Shown here: positions 26,364 to 34,542 of the stretch, one piece after another
Position numbering within the stretch: position 1 is the first letter of the stretch
How the letters are laid out: every line of letters starts with the position of its first letter
Assembly (NCBI RefSeq): GCF_002291145.1
Contig: NZ_NTGE01000024.1
Span: forward strand, 32,844-96,843
Length of the DNA: 64,000 nt
Direction of reading: 5' to 3'
From: Streptomyces sp. SA15
GTDB taxonomy: Bacteria > Actinomycetota > Actinomycetes > Streptomycetales > Streptomycetaceae
Notes under the pieces: model-generated
What the model was told of the DNA's origin: nothing
Seen by the model: the letters and a program-made list of their open reading frames with translations, nothing else
The model's database searches: none
Position numbers and translations under genes: made by a program

Positions 26364-26611
26364 CTAGGCCCCGTACTCGGTGGCGAAGTCATACCAGCTC
26401 AGCTTGGACGGTCCGCAGGACCGTCCAAGGGCTGGCGCCCTGGGCGAGGCCCCCGCGGATGGCCCGCACCAGCTCCGCGCCGAACTCGCTGGCCATGTCC
26501 GTGACCGCACTGTCGCGGGTCTGCCGTCCATCACCATGTCGTGCGCCGAGAATCGGTCCGCCGACTGTGCGGGGCCGGAGTGGCACCGTTTTGATGCTCG
26601 TTTGCGTCCAT
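26364..26611 (-). pseudogene. Tyrosine integrase, N-terminal remnant
   Basis: The minus strand starts MDANEHQNGATPAP at 26611, goes out of frame, and continues GDGRQTRDSAVTDMASEFGA, ELVRAIRGGLAQG and, in a third frame, GPSKLSWYDFATEYGA with a TAG at 26364. The same order of segments opens the integrase gene at 52.4-54.0 kb, and the upstream sequence with a conserved CGAACATCCCCC is shared too. The catalytic domain is absent and a perfect hairpin (26404-26428) sits at one break. Confidence 0.75.
26404..26428. repeat. Perfect 11-bp inverted repeat inside the integrase remnant
   Basis: TTGGACGGTCC (26404-26414) and GGACCGTCCAA (26418-26428) around GCA. The corresponding place in the other integrase copy reads differently and has no such dyad. 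Confidence 0.75.
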
Positions 26612-26889
26612 GCCCGTCCTCCTTTTGATCAGCGGGGCACGGCTGCTCGAAATATCCATTCGAACATCCCCCAGCGCGGGCGCACCCAGGTCACGCAGGG
26701 TTGACGGGTGGGGATCGTCAGATGTTTGGGATGGCATCTGATTACGGGAGATGTGCTGATTCCTGTAGCTGGGAGAAGGCGACCTGGAGTCGCCTCCGTC
26801 CGGGTCAGGTGGCCGAGTGCCGCCGCGAGGAAGAGTGCCGCGAGCCCAGCACCGGCGCAGATCCGCCACGCTCGGTGCCCCGTCCGTGG

Positions 26890-27175
26890 TGCCGTCGGCG
26901 TGGCGGTAGCCACCGTGGTCTACCGGGTCACCGGCGAGCTGTTCTTCGCCTCCTCCAACGACCTCGTCGGCCGGTTCCACTACACCACCGACCCCGACAA
27001 GGTCGTCATCGACCTGTCAGCGGCCCACATCTGGGACGCCTCCTCCGTCGCCGCCCTGGACGCCATCGAGACCAAGTACGCCCAGCGCGGCAAGACCGTC
27101 GAGATCACCGGCCTGAACGAACCCAGCGCCCGCATCCACAAGACACTCAGCGGCGAACTCACCGGCAGCCACTGA
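26890..27175 (+). pseudogene. SulP-family anion transporter, C-terminal STAS remnant
   Basis: The last 90 residues match the cytoplasmic STAS domain of SulP transporters: VVYRVTGELFFASSNDLVGR, VVIDLSAAHIWDASSVAALD, AIETKYAQRGKTVEITGLN, ending LSGELTGSH. The preceding 60 codons of the open frame do not resemble a transporter membrane domain, so the permease part is deleted. A strong terminator follows, preserved from the original gene. Confidence 0.8.
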
Positions 27176-27193
27176 CCCGGCGTGCACGCAACC

Positions 27194-27227
27194 GAGGGCC
27201 GCGGAGACACCATTCTCCGCGGCCCTC
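27194..27227. terminator. Hairpin terminator after the SulP remnant
   Basis: Perfect 14-bp stem (GAGGGCCGCGGAGA at 27194-27207, complement at 27214-27227) with a 6-nt loop, 19 bp after the STAS stop codon. Confidence 0.75.
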
Positions 27228-27379
27228 TGCCCTACCACGCCAGGGTCCGCCGCGGCGCCGCATCCCGGAGCGCAAGGTCGTGGTGTACGCCCTGAAAAAG
27301 CGCTCCAGGTGATAGCGCAGTACCTGCCCTTCAGCTGAGGCAACGCCATCCGTTCTTCGAGTACACCGCCAGACGCCGG

Positions 27380-27817
27380 TCAGGAGTAGCCCCGCCCGTC
27401 GCCCGGCTCTGCCGCCGCAACACCCTCGGTGATACGGCGGTAGGCGGCGCGGGCGTGGACCAAGCGGGCCAGCGCCGTACCGACGAGAGCCGCAGCGAGC
27501 AGGCAGGCGAGCCAGAACGTGTCGCGGTGCCCCGCCCAGGTGAGGGTGCCGGCGGGCGGGATGGCGAAGCCGTTGAGGAACAGCCAGCACAGTACGGCCG
27601 TGCCGGGGGCCGCGGTGAAACGGGCGCAGAGACCCAGCAGCGCGGCCAGGAGCGAAAGCCCGGCCAGCGCGAGCGAAGGCCGGTCCGTGCCGACAAGAGC
27701 GTTGAGGAGTGCCACCAGCAGCAGCGCTCCGCCGAAGGCACCTGCCCACACCAGCGGCGTGGCGACGGGCTGGGGGACGGGCCTGGCCCCGGTGCCGATG
27801 GACACCCACTCGATCAT
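27380..27817 (-). CDS. Small multi-pass membrane protein, function unknown
   Basis: A 145-residue protein with about four hydrophobic segments (TPLVWAGAFGGALLLVALLN; SLALAGLSLLAALLGLCAR; GTAVLCWLFLNGFAIPPAG; FWLACLLAAALVGTALARL) and a short charged C-terminus (YRRITEGVAAAEPGDG). ATG 27817 is preceded by GGAAGGAAG. No family name is certain; the aromatic and proline pattern resembles DUF4118-type sensor membrane modules, but this is not secure. It is divergent from the KhtT/KhtU-like pair. Confidence 0.7.
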   Translation of the reverse strand: MIEWVSIGTGARPVPQPVATPLVWAGAFGGALLLVALLNALVGTDRPSLALAGLSLLAALLGLCARFTAAPGTAVLCWLFLNGFAIPPAGTLTWAGHRDTFWLACLLAAALVGTALARLVHARAAYRRITEGVAAAEPGDGRGYS

Positions 27818-28023
27818 CTGTCTCTTCCTTCCGGTCTTCCCCTACGCCGCTGCGAAACAACCCCCGGAGATACCGGCGGCTGCGGCGTGTTGACCCTGAG
27901 CACGGATTGTTTCACCGGGCCGTCTGCCGGGCTCCGTGAAGCGGTTTCTGGGTGCTCGCTAGGGTGGCACCGACGGCTTTGCAAAGAAACAGTCAAACAA
28001 GTCAGTCAGACAGGAGGACAGCC

Positions 28024-28509
28024 GTGGGCGCTGCGCGTATGAGCAGTACGCCGCTACCGGGGATCGGGGTGCGCTACGACCTGACCACGCGGGAGCAGCG
28101 CCGTCTGTCCGTGGTCGCGCACCGGGACGGGTCACGGACGCTGAGCGCGTACCGCAAGGACGATCCGGACGCGTGCGCGTTGTCGGTGCGGCTGGCCGCC
28201 GGGGAGGCGATGGCGCTCATCGACGCGCTGATGCCCGCGCATCACAGCCCGAGTCTGCTGTCGACGACCGAGTTGGGGCTGGTGGCGGAACGGATTGAGC
28301 TGTCCGCCACGTCGCACTGGAACGGGCGGGTGCTGGGCGAGACCCGGATGCGCACGGAGACCGGTGTCTCGATCGTGGCCGTGCTGCGCCGAGCCGAGGC
28401 GATCCCCTCGCCGGGGCCGGACTTTCGGCTGGCCGGCGGCGACACCCTGATCGTGATCGGAACCCGCGAGGGCGTGGAGGCTGCCGCCGAGATACTCGGG
28501 CGAGAGTGA
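28024..28509 (+). CDS. KhtT-like TrkA-C regulatory subunit of a K+/H+ antiporter
   Basis: A 161-residue soluble protein with an N-terminal region (PLPGIGVRYDLTT, RRLSVVAHRDGSRTLSAYRK) typical of KhtT and a C-terminal RCK_C/TrkA-C domain (SIVAVLRRAEAIPSPGPDF, GDTLIVIGTREGVEAA). KhtT gates the membrane subunit KhtU in response to pH and, in Bacillus, to nucleotide ligand. GTG 28024 is favoured because AGGAGG lies 6 bases upstream; ATG 28039 is possible. The antiporter begins 6 bp after its stop, so the two form one unit. Confidence 0.88.
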   Translation: MGAARMSSTPLPGIGVRYDLTTREQRRLSVVAHRDGSRTLSAYRKDDPDACALSVRLAAGEAMALIDALMPAHHSPSLLSTTELGLVAERIELSATSHWNGRVLGETRMRTETGVSIVAVLRRAEAIPSPGPDFRLAGGDTLIVIGTREGVEAAAEILGRE

Positions 28510-28515
28510 CCGCCC

Positions 28516-29757
28516 GTGCACTCGTCTGCCATCTTCCTGATCGAGTTCGGCGCGATCATCCTCGGTCTGGGGCTGCTGGGCCGGTTCGCCGGACGCTTCC
28601 AGTTCTCACCGATCCCCTTGTATCTGCTGGCCGGGCTGGCCTTCGGCCAGGGCGGACTGCTCCCGCTGGACACCAGTGAGGAGTTCGTCGCGATCGGCGC
28701 CGAGATCGGCGTGATCCTGCTGCTGCTCATGCTGGGCCTGGAGTACACCGCCAGCGACTTGGTCTCCAATCTCAAGACCCAGTACCCGGCCGGTCTCGTC
28801 GATGCCGCGCTCAACGCCCTGCCCGGGGCTGCGATGGCGCTGCTGCTGGGCTGGGGGCCGGTGGCTGCCGTCGTGCTGGCCGGGGTGACCTGGATCTCCT
28901 CCTCCGGGGTGATCGCCAAGGTGCTCGGTGATCTGGGGCGGCTGGGCAACCGGGAAACGCCGGTGATCCTGAGCATCCTGGTCCTGGAAGACCTGTCCAT
29001 GGCCGTCTACCTGCCGATCATCACCGCGCTGCTGGCCGGGACGAGTCTGGCGGCGGGCAGCGTCACGCTGGCCATCGCGCTCGGTGTGGCCGGGCTGGTG
29101 TTGTTGCTGGCGGTGCGGTTCGGCCGGCACATCTCGCGCTTCGTCTCCAGCGACGATCCCGAGAAGCTGCTGCTGGTGGTGCTGGGGCTGACCCTGCTGG
29201 TCGCCGGCATCGCGCAGGAACTGCAGGTCTCCGCCGCCGTCGGCGCGTTCCTGGTCGGCATCGCCCTGTCCGGTGAGGTCGCCGAAGGCGCGCACAACCT
29301 GCTCGCGCCGCTGCGGGACCTGTTCGCCGCGGTGTTCTTCGTCTTCTTCGGTCTGCACACCGATCCGTCCAGCATTCCGCCGGTGCTCGTGCCCGCGCTC
29401 GTGCTGGCTGTCGTCACTGCCGGCACGAAGATCGCCACCGGGTACTGGGCGGCCAAGCGGGCCGGTGTCTCGGCCAAGGGCCGGTGGCGGGCGGGCGGCA
29501 CGCTGGTCGCGCGGGGCGAGTTCTCCATCGTGATCGCGGGGCTTGCGGTCACCGCCGGGATCGAGCCGTCCCTGGGTCCGCTGGCCACGGCGTACGTGCT
29601 CATCCTGGTGATCCTCGGTCCGCTCACCGCTCGTTACACCGAGCCCGTGGCCCTGCGTCTGACCGCTCGGTGGGGCAAGCCCTCCCCGACGGCTCAGGGG
29701 CCGCTCGCGAAGGCGCAGACCGCGGTGGGCGACCAGGACGCGGTCGGCCGGTCATGA
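28516..29757 (+). CDS. CPA2 cation:proton antiporter (KhtU/KefB-like)
   Basis: A 413-residue membrane protein with 11-13 hydrophobic segments. Signatures are GLEYTASDLVSNLKTQYPAG, GVTWISSSGVIAKVLGDLGR, NRETPVILSILVLEDLSMAV and VGAFLVGIALSGEVAEGAHN. It would extrude K+ in exchange for H+, gated by the preceding KhtT-like subunit. There is no C-terminal TrkA-N domain. About 75 percent of residues look shared with the antiporter at 34543-35760, by eye. Its stop overlaps the next start (ATGA). Confidence 0.92.
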   Translation: MHSSAIFLIEFGAIILGLGLLGRFAGRFQFSPIPLYLLAGLAFGQGGLLPLDTSEEFVAIGAEIGVILLLLMLGLEYTASDLVSNLKTQYPAGLVDAALNALPGAAMALLLGWGPVAAVVLAGVTWISSSGVIAKVLGDLGRLGNRETPVILSILVLEDLSMAVYLPIITALLAGTSLAAGSVTLAIALGVAGLVLLLAVRFGRHISRFVSSDDPEKLLLVVLGLTLLVAGIAQELQVSAAVGAFLVGIALSGEVAEGAHNLLAPLRDLFAAVFFVFFGLHTDPSSIPPVLVPALVLAVVTAGTKIATGYWAAKRAGVSAKGRWRAGGTLVARGEFSIVIAGLAVTAGIEPSLGPLATAYVLILVILGPLTARYTEPVALRLTARWGKPSPTAQGPLAKAQTAVGDQDAVGRS

Positions 29758-30032
29758 GTGAGGAGGGCTGGGCGGCGCTGACCGACTGGGACACAGTCCT
29801 GGTCCTCGCCGCCCTGGCCGTCTACCTCGGCGGCGTCGTCGGTATCGCCCGGAACCTGCCCGGGATGCTGCGGCTCAGTGCAGCCTGGCGGCGGGATACG
29901 GAATTGCATCCCGTCTCCAGTGCCCTCACCCTGACGGTGCTGGTCGTGTGGTGGCCGGTGAGCCTCGTTTATCTGGCCTGGCGTATGGCGTCCCGGCGGC
30001 GCAGCCGGACGAACTGCGCAGGGCCGCCGTAG
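29754..30032 (+). CDS. Small two-TM membrane protein
   Basis: A 92-residue protein starting in the ATGA overlap with the antiporter. Two hydrophobic helices (VLVLAALAVYLGGVVGIARN; ALTLTVLVVWWPVSLVYLAW) are followed by a basic end (RMASRRRSRT). Probably an accessory of the antiporter operon; no named family recognised. Confidence 0.72.
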   Translation: MSEEGWAALTDWDTVLVLAALAVYLGGVVGIARNLPGMLRLSAAWRRDTELHPVSSALTLTVLVVWWPVSLVYLAWRMASRRRSRTNCAGPP

Positions 30033-30098
30033 GGCGGGGAGGTGGTCGCCGTCGCCGCAATGGGAGGAGTACCCGCGTTCGCAGCCGGACGGCCTGCT

Positions 30099-30557
30099 TC
30101 ATCCCTGGGTGAGGAAGTGTTCCATCAGCCGGGCTGCCGTGATCGCTCCCACCGTCCGCGTTTCCTGGCCGTCGCTCTCGACGACCGCTACCAGCGGCGT
30201 GTGCGTACGGATCATCAGCGCGGCGATCTGTGCGACACCCGTATCCGGCCCGACGACGGTCGGCAGGGTGCGGCGGCCAGGCAGCCACTGGGCGACGGTG
30301 AGTCCCTCCAGCTTCTCTGCCAGCCGCTCCAGCTCGGAGTCGTCAAGGGCAAGGGCCTGCGCGGAATCCTCCAGAACGTAGTCCGGGAGCACGACGCGCA
30401 GCAGCTGCGATCCCGGCACGATCGCGTACGGCCGCTGATCGGCATCGAGGACCAGCAACGCTGGGAGCCGCCGTTCGACGAACAAGCGGGCCGCCGTCAC
30501 CGCATCGTCGTCGGCGGAGACCGCCGGATACGGCTCGGCCAGGTCACGTGCTCGCAT
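30099..30557 (-). CDS. CBS-domain protein (paralogue)
   Basis: A 152-residue protein with two CBS motifs: AEPYPAVSADDDAVTAARLF with LPALLVLDADQRPYAIVPGS, and LPTVVGPDTGVAQIAALMIR with TVGAITAARLMEHFL. It begins MRARDLAEPY, the same opening as the CBS protein at 11856-12317. GGAGACCGCGC precedes the ATG. Probably a small nucleotide-sensing regulator for the antiporters or SPFH proteins around it. A fragment of another copy survives at 33.2 kb. Confidence 0.88.
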   Translation of the reverse strand: MRARDLAEPYPAVSADDDAVTAARLFVERRLPALLVLDADQRPYAIVPGSQLLRVVLPDYVLEDSAQALALDDSELERLAEKLEGLTVAQWLPGRRTLPTVVGPDTGVAQIAALMIRTHTPLVAVVESDGQETRTVGAITAARLMEHFLTQG

Positions 30558-30804
30558 GCGCGGTCTCCTCTTCTCAGCCGACCCGGAGGAGTGAAGCCGC
30601 GAACTCGGCGGTGCGGGCTACACCTGCCGCATGCCCAGGACTCGCCAGAGTCGGCTCGTAGTCGAGATCTCGTGAACTGCCGACCGGACTTCCGGGCGCA
30701 TCACTACCGAGTGTACCGGCGTCGCCTCCACCAGTCATCGGATGCGCCGTGGGGGGAGGGGCCGCCGGGGATTCCCCTCGGCGGACCGGTCTGTGGATGA
30801 CAGG

Positions 30805-30992
30805 GGTCTGGTCCGCCAGTCGAGGAGGCGGGCGGCGATAACCGCGGTCTGCAGGGTGTAGTGGTGGCCCGGGTCGGTGGGGTCGGTGCCGGTCAGAGTG
30901 TGGACGCGTTCCAGGCGGAGATCAGGAGCGGCTGCCGGTCGCGAGCCAGGAGGGGGAAGGCCGACAGGTCTGCGGCGCGCCGCAGCGGGTCC
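30805..30992 (-). pseudogene. PucR-type regulator remnant with internal deletion
   Basis: Nucleotides 30805-30912 match the C-terminal HTH end of the intact regulator at about 33404-33512, and 30928-30992 match 33675-33739, with the roughly 160 bp between them missing. The HTH recognition helix is therefore gone. Confidence 0.75.
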
Positions 30993-31038
30993 TAGCCCGT
31001 GGCGTCACGGCGGTCCTGGCGACAGCCCGCGGGGGGGC

Positions 31039-32148
31039 TCAGTCGCCGGACGTCTGCCCCCGGCGCGGCACCTGGGGCGACATCGCGGCTGCTGCCTCCG
31101 CCTTGGCGTCGCTCACTGCGGCGGCGGCCTGCTTCTCGGCCTCGTCGGCAGCCGCCGCGGCGTCGAGCGAAACCGCCGAGCCTGCATCGAGCTCTGGAAC
31201 CCGGCTTTCGTGCGACGTGTCGTCGGCGTCGGCGGTGGCTGCTTCCTCGGGTTGCGCGGGTTGGGGAGGGCCCGCCGTCGACTGATCACCGAACGCACTG
31301 GTGACTGTCCGAACCGCCTCGGTCAGCTCGCCCGGGATCACCCAGAACGTGTTGTTGTCGCTGCTCGCCAGGTGCGGGAGCGTCTCGAGGTACTTGTAGG
31401 CCAGGATCTTCGGGTCGGCATTGTTGCGATGGACGGCCTGGAAGACGAGTTCCACCGCCTTGGCCTCGCCGTCCGCCCTCAGGATCATGGCTTGTTGCGT
31501 GCCCTGCGCCTCCAGGATGTCCTTCTGCTTCGTGCCTTCCGCGGTAAGGATCTTGGCTTGCCGCTCCCCTTCGGCGTGCAGGATGGCCGCGCGCTTGTCA
31601 CGCTCGGCCCGCATCTGCTTCTCCATCGCTTCCTTGATGGTGTGCGGTGGATCGATGGCCTTGATCTCGACGCGGTTGACCCGGATGCCCCACTTGCCGG
31701 TGGCATCGTCGAGGACGGCGCGGAGCCGGGAGTTGATCTCCTCGCGCGAGGTGAGCGTCTCCTCCAGGTCCATGCTGCCGATGACGTTGCGCAGCGTGGT
31801 CACGGTGAGCTGATCGATCGCCTGGAGGTAGTCGGCGACTTCGTAGGCCGCCGCCCGTGGGTCGGTGATCTGGTAGTAGAGGACGGTGTCGATGTTCACC
31901 ACGAGGTTGTCCTCGGTGATCACCGGCCTGGGGTCGGACGAATAGACCTGCTCGCGCACGTCGAGTTTGGTGTTGATGCGGTCTGCCACCGGCACGACGA
32001 AGTTCAGGCCGGGTTGCAGCGTCCGGCGGTATCGGCCGAACCGCTCGATGTTGTAGCGGCGCGCCTGCGGGACGATCCGCACAGTGGAGGCCACGAGGAA
32101 GACGACGACGATGGCCGCCACAAGAGTGAGGATGACAACTGGATCCAC
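31039..32148 (-). CDS. SPFH/band-7 protein (paraslipin-like)
   Basis: A 369-residue protein with an N-terminal membrane helix (VVILTLVAAIVVVFLVAS), a band-7 core (VPQARRYNIERFGRYRRTLQ, VVNIDTVLYYQITDP, VTTLRNVIGSMDLEETLTSR) and a coiled-coil (MEKQMRAERDKRAAILHAEG). An Ala/Glu-rich tail of about 70 residues follows, unlike most relatives, and could mediate assembly. It is more like the QmcA/paraslipin class than the slipin at 12.8 kb. GTG 32148 follows GGAGGCACACT. It pairs with the NfeD gene just upstream. Confidence 0.92.
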   Translation of the reverse strand: MDPVVILTLVAAIVVVFLVASTVRIVPQARRYNIERFGRYRRTLQPGLNFVVPVADRINTKLDVREQVYSSDPRPVITEDNLVVNIDTVLYYQITDPRAAAYEVADYLQAIDQLTVTTLRNVIGSMDLEETLTSREEINSRLRAVLDDATGKWGIRVNRVEIKAIDPPHTIKEAMEKQMRAERDKRAAILHAEGERQAKILTAEGTKQKDILEAQGTQQAMILRADGEAKAVELVFQAVHRNNADPKILAYKYLETLPHLASSDNNTFWVIPGELTEAVRTVTSAFGDQSTAGPPQPAQPEEAATADADDTSHESRVPELDAGSAVSLDAAAAADEAEKQAAAAVSDAKAEAAAAMSPQVPRRGQTSGD

Positions 32149-32177
32149 AGTGTGCCTCCGTTGCTGTGTTCAGCCGT

Positions 32178-32615
32178 TCACGGAAGGAGCTCGCGGGGGT
32201 AGACGATGGCTGTGGCGCCTTCGATCTCCATGACGTCCACCAGCGCTCCGACGGGTATCACATGGCTCTCGTCGAGGGCGCGGGCGGACCACTCCTCGCC
32301 GGAGAGTTTGATCAGGCCGTGGGTTGCGGTGACCTCCTGCATGACCTCGGCCCGCTTGCCGATCAGCGCGTCACTGCCCTCGCGTGTGAGGGGTTGCTGT
32401 GCCATGTGCCGCAGCGCGATGGGACGGACGATGACGAGACCCGCTGCCGCTGCTATCGCGAAGGCGACGAGCTGGCCGAGAACGCCGATGCCCACACCTG
32501 CGACTACGGCGGCCACCAACGCAGCGCCCGCCAGCAACCCGAAGACCAGTGTCAGGGTGAAGAACTCCGCGGCACCCAGCACCCCGGCGGCGAGCAGCCA
32601 TACGAACCACGGCAT
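32178..32615 (-). CDS. NfeD-family protein, short form without protease domain
   Basis: A 145-residue protein: two to three membrane helices (FVWLLAAGVLGAAEFFTLTL; LAGAALVAAVVAGVGIG; LGQLVAFAIAAAAGLVIV) followed by the OB-fold NfeD domain (LIGKRAEVMQEVTATHGLIK, GALVDVMEIEGATAIVYPR). The ClpP-like protease domain of long NfeD is absent. Short NfeDs pair with paraslipins, as here. ATG 32615 follows AAGGAGGGCG at 8 bases. Confidence 0.92.
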   Translation of the reverse strand: MPWFVWLLAAGVLGAAEFFTLTLVFGLLAGAALVAAVVAGVGIGVLGQLVAFAIAAAAGLVIVRPIALRHMAQQPLTREGSDALIGKRAEVMQEVTATHGLIKLSGEEWSARALDESHVIPVGALVDVMEIEGATAIVYPRELLP

Positions 32616-32790
32616 CAAATCGCCCTCCTTACAGGGGTCTTCCCCACCGAGCTACCCGCCGTAACGCCGGGCAGAACAGACACGGGAGCCGTGGTTCTTG
32701 ATCGTTGAAGGGTTTGCCCTGACCGGCGGGGGTACATACGGGCAGCTGAAGGCCGCGTTAGCGGTGCCGGACCACCGGGCGCCGGGTACG

Positions 32791-33052
32791 TCAGGACACT
32801 GCGCGGTCCCAGCACGTCAGCCGCGGTGCGCGCCTGCGGTAGGCGACGCCGTCCAGGACGGGAGCGGTGACGATGACCATGGGACGCATCGCCGCAGTGA
32901 GGGCCACCAGCGCCAAGGCCGGGCCACTCCGTCGCCGGGATCCGCGCGGCTGGCGTGGGCGTACTGGTCTCCAGACCGCGGGGGAACTGAGGATCGCTTC
33001 GCGGCGTCTGCGCCGCAAGTTCGTGCAGCGGATCGGTGCCGGGCTGCGTCAT
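32791..33052 (-). pseudogene. DUF3040-like membrane protein, frameshifted
   Basis: A strong start (GGGAGGAGGAGCC then ATG at 33052) opens MTQPGTDPLHELAAQ and SDPQFPRGLETSTP, similar in layout to the DUF3040 gene at 37918-38208. The frame breaks near 32925, and the expected hydrophobic part continues in another frame as SGPALALVALTAAMRPMVIV, ending at 32791. One indel would account for it. Confidence 0.6.
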
Positions 33053-33204
33053 GGCTCCTCCTCCCGGGGAACCGACACATAAGGGTCCATGCCACTGTCA
33101 CACACAGCCTTGCGGCATCACTATCGGGCCCAGCACCCATTTCCGCCGGTACCCGACCCCCACTGCCGGCCGACACCTGGGCGCCGACGGTGCTTCTCAC
33201 CCGG

Positions 33205-33265
33205 CCGCTCCAGTTCCGAGTCGCGCGGGGCAAGCGCCTACGCGGAATCCTCCAGGGCGCGGGCA
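33205..33265 (-). pseudogene. Fragment of a CBS-protein gene
   Basis: About 60 bp closely match the interior of the CBS gene at about 30309-30372 (shared gcggaatcctccag and surrounding bases). No flanking CBS sequence remains. Confidence 0.6.
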
Positions 33266-33398
33266 AACACGGGACTCGCCAGGTGGGCGCTTACGTCAGA
33301 ATCTCGTGTATTGCCGAGGGGGATCTCCGGCACACCCCTTGCCGACTGTGCCGGCGATGCCTCCGTCGGTCAGGCGGTGGCCTTGGGGTGTCTGTGGA

Positions 33399-34454
33399 TC
33401 ACAGGGGTCTGGTCGGCCAGTCGAGCAGGCGGGCGCCGATGACCGCGGTCTGCAGGGTGTAGCGGTGGGCGGGGGCGGTGGGGTCGGTGCCGGTCAGGGT
33501 GTGGATGCGTTCCAGGCGGTAGGTCAGGGCCCTTACGCTCAGTGAGAGCCGGCGGGCGGTTTCGGCGGCCACGCAGCCGGTGTCGAAGTAGGCGGTCAAG
33601 GTGTCGAGGAGGGGCTGGGCTCCACCGCGGGCTCGTTCCAGCGGGCTGAGGGTGCTGCGTACGAGGTCCATCAGCGCCTGCCGGTCGCGGGCCAGGACAG
33701 GGAAGACCAGCAGATCGGCGGCACGCAGCAGCGGGTCCTCGAATCCCATGCGCTGGGCGACGTCGAGGGCGTTGAGGGCCTCTTCGTAGCTGTGTCCGAT
33801 CCCCACGGCGCCGGGCCGGGGACGGCCGATGGCGACCTGGCCGCCGTCGGTGGCGGCATGGGCCTGTTTGGCGAAGTGGGTCAGGACGTCGCCCTGGTCG
33901 CCGGGGGCGATGCAGACCATCCGTCCGTCCTTGGTGGTGAACAGGATCCGCCGGTTCTCGAAGCGGCCGAACAGGGCGTCCTCCACTTGGCGGGGGACGG
34001 GGTCGGTCTCGTCGTACTTGGCGGGGCCTTCGGCGACGGCCACGGCGTGGGCGCGCGACAGGCGCAGTCCGAACTGTTCGGCGCGTGCGGCGAGGTGCCC
34101 GGAGTCGCCGCGTCCGTGGAGCAGGTCGTCGATGAACTCGCGTCTGGCCGCTTCTTCTTGCCGTATGACGAGACGCTGTGCGCGCTCGTATCCGTCCGCG
34201 AAGGCGTCGATGGCCTGTGCGATGACGGACAGGACGCTGTCCGGGGTGGCTGCGGTGGGCCAGCCGGTGCGGCTGGCCGTGAGATGTTCGCGCACCAGCA
34301 CACGCCATCCGTAGCCCGACGCTGCGGCTTTCGTGCCGAGATCGCGGCGGGATTGCAGTTCGTCACGGGTGAGGCGGCGGCCAGTGGTGGAGGCTTCCGC
34401 CAGGATCTGGACGTAGCCGTCGAGGAACTCGCCAAGTGTGTCGTGCGCGGTCAT
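33399..34454 (-). CDS. PucR/CdaR-type HTH transcriptional regulator (paralogue)
   Basis: A 351-residue regulator starting at ATG 34454 after GGAGGGGCAC. It shows the helical segment EEAARREFIDDLLHGRGDSG, the GGDEF-like middle (ILFTTKDGRMVCIAPGDQGD) and the PucR HTH (LLDTLTAYFDTGCVAAETAR then RLSLSVRALTYRLERIHTLT). It lies 88 bp downstream of a CPA2 antiporter on the same strand, so antiporter expression is the likely target. Paralogue of the regulator at 15080. Confidence 0.9.
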   Translation of the reverse strand: MTAHDTLGEFLDGYVQILAEASTTGRRLTRDELQSRRDLGTKAAASGYGWRVLVREHLTASRTGWPTAATPDSVLSVIAQAIDAFADGYERAQRLVIRQEEAARREFIDDLLHGRGDSGHLAARAEQFGLRLSRAHAVAVAEGPAKYDETDPVPRQVEDALFGRFENRRILFTTKDGRMVCIAPGDQGDVLTHFAKQAHAATDGGQVAIGRPRPGAVGIGHSYEEALNALDVAQRMGFEDPLLRAADLLVFPVLARDRQALMDLVRSTLSPLERARGGAQPLLDTLTAYFDTGCVAAETARRLSLSVRALTYRLERIHTLTGTDPTAPAHRYTLQTAVIGARLLDWPTRPL

Positions 34455-34542
34455 GTGCCCCTCCTGCCAGTTGCCAGTTGCCGGGTTGCGGGTCCCCTGC
34501 GGGCCCGGTGTGGTGTTCGCCGACCGGACCCACGGACGGTGC

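Noticed and set aside
26629..26913. Minus-strand ORF with one hydrophobic segment
   Set aside because: It overlaps the integrase leader and the start of the SulP remnant, has no recognised domain and no clear ribosome site.
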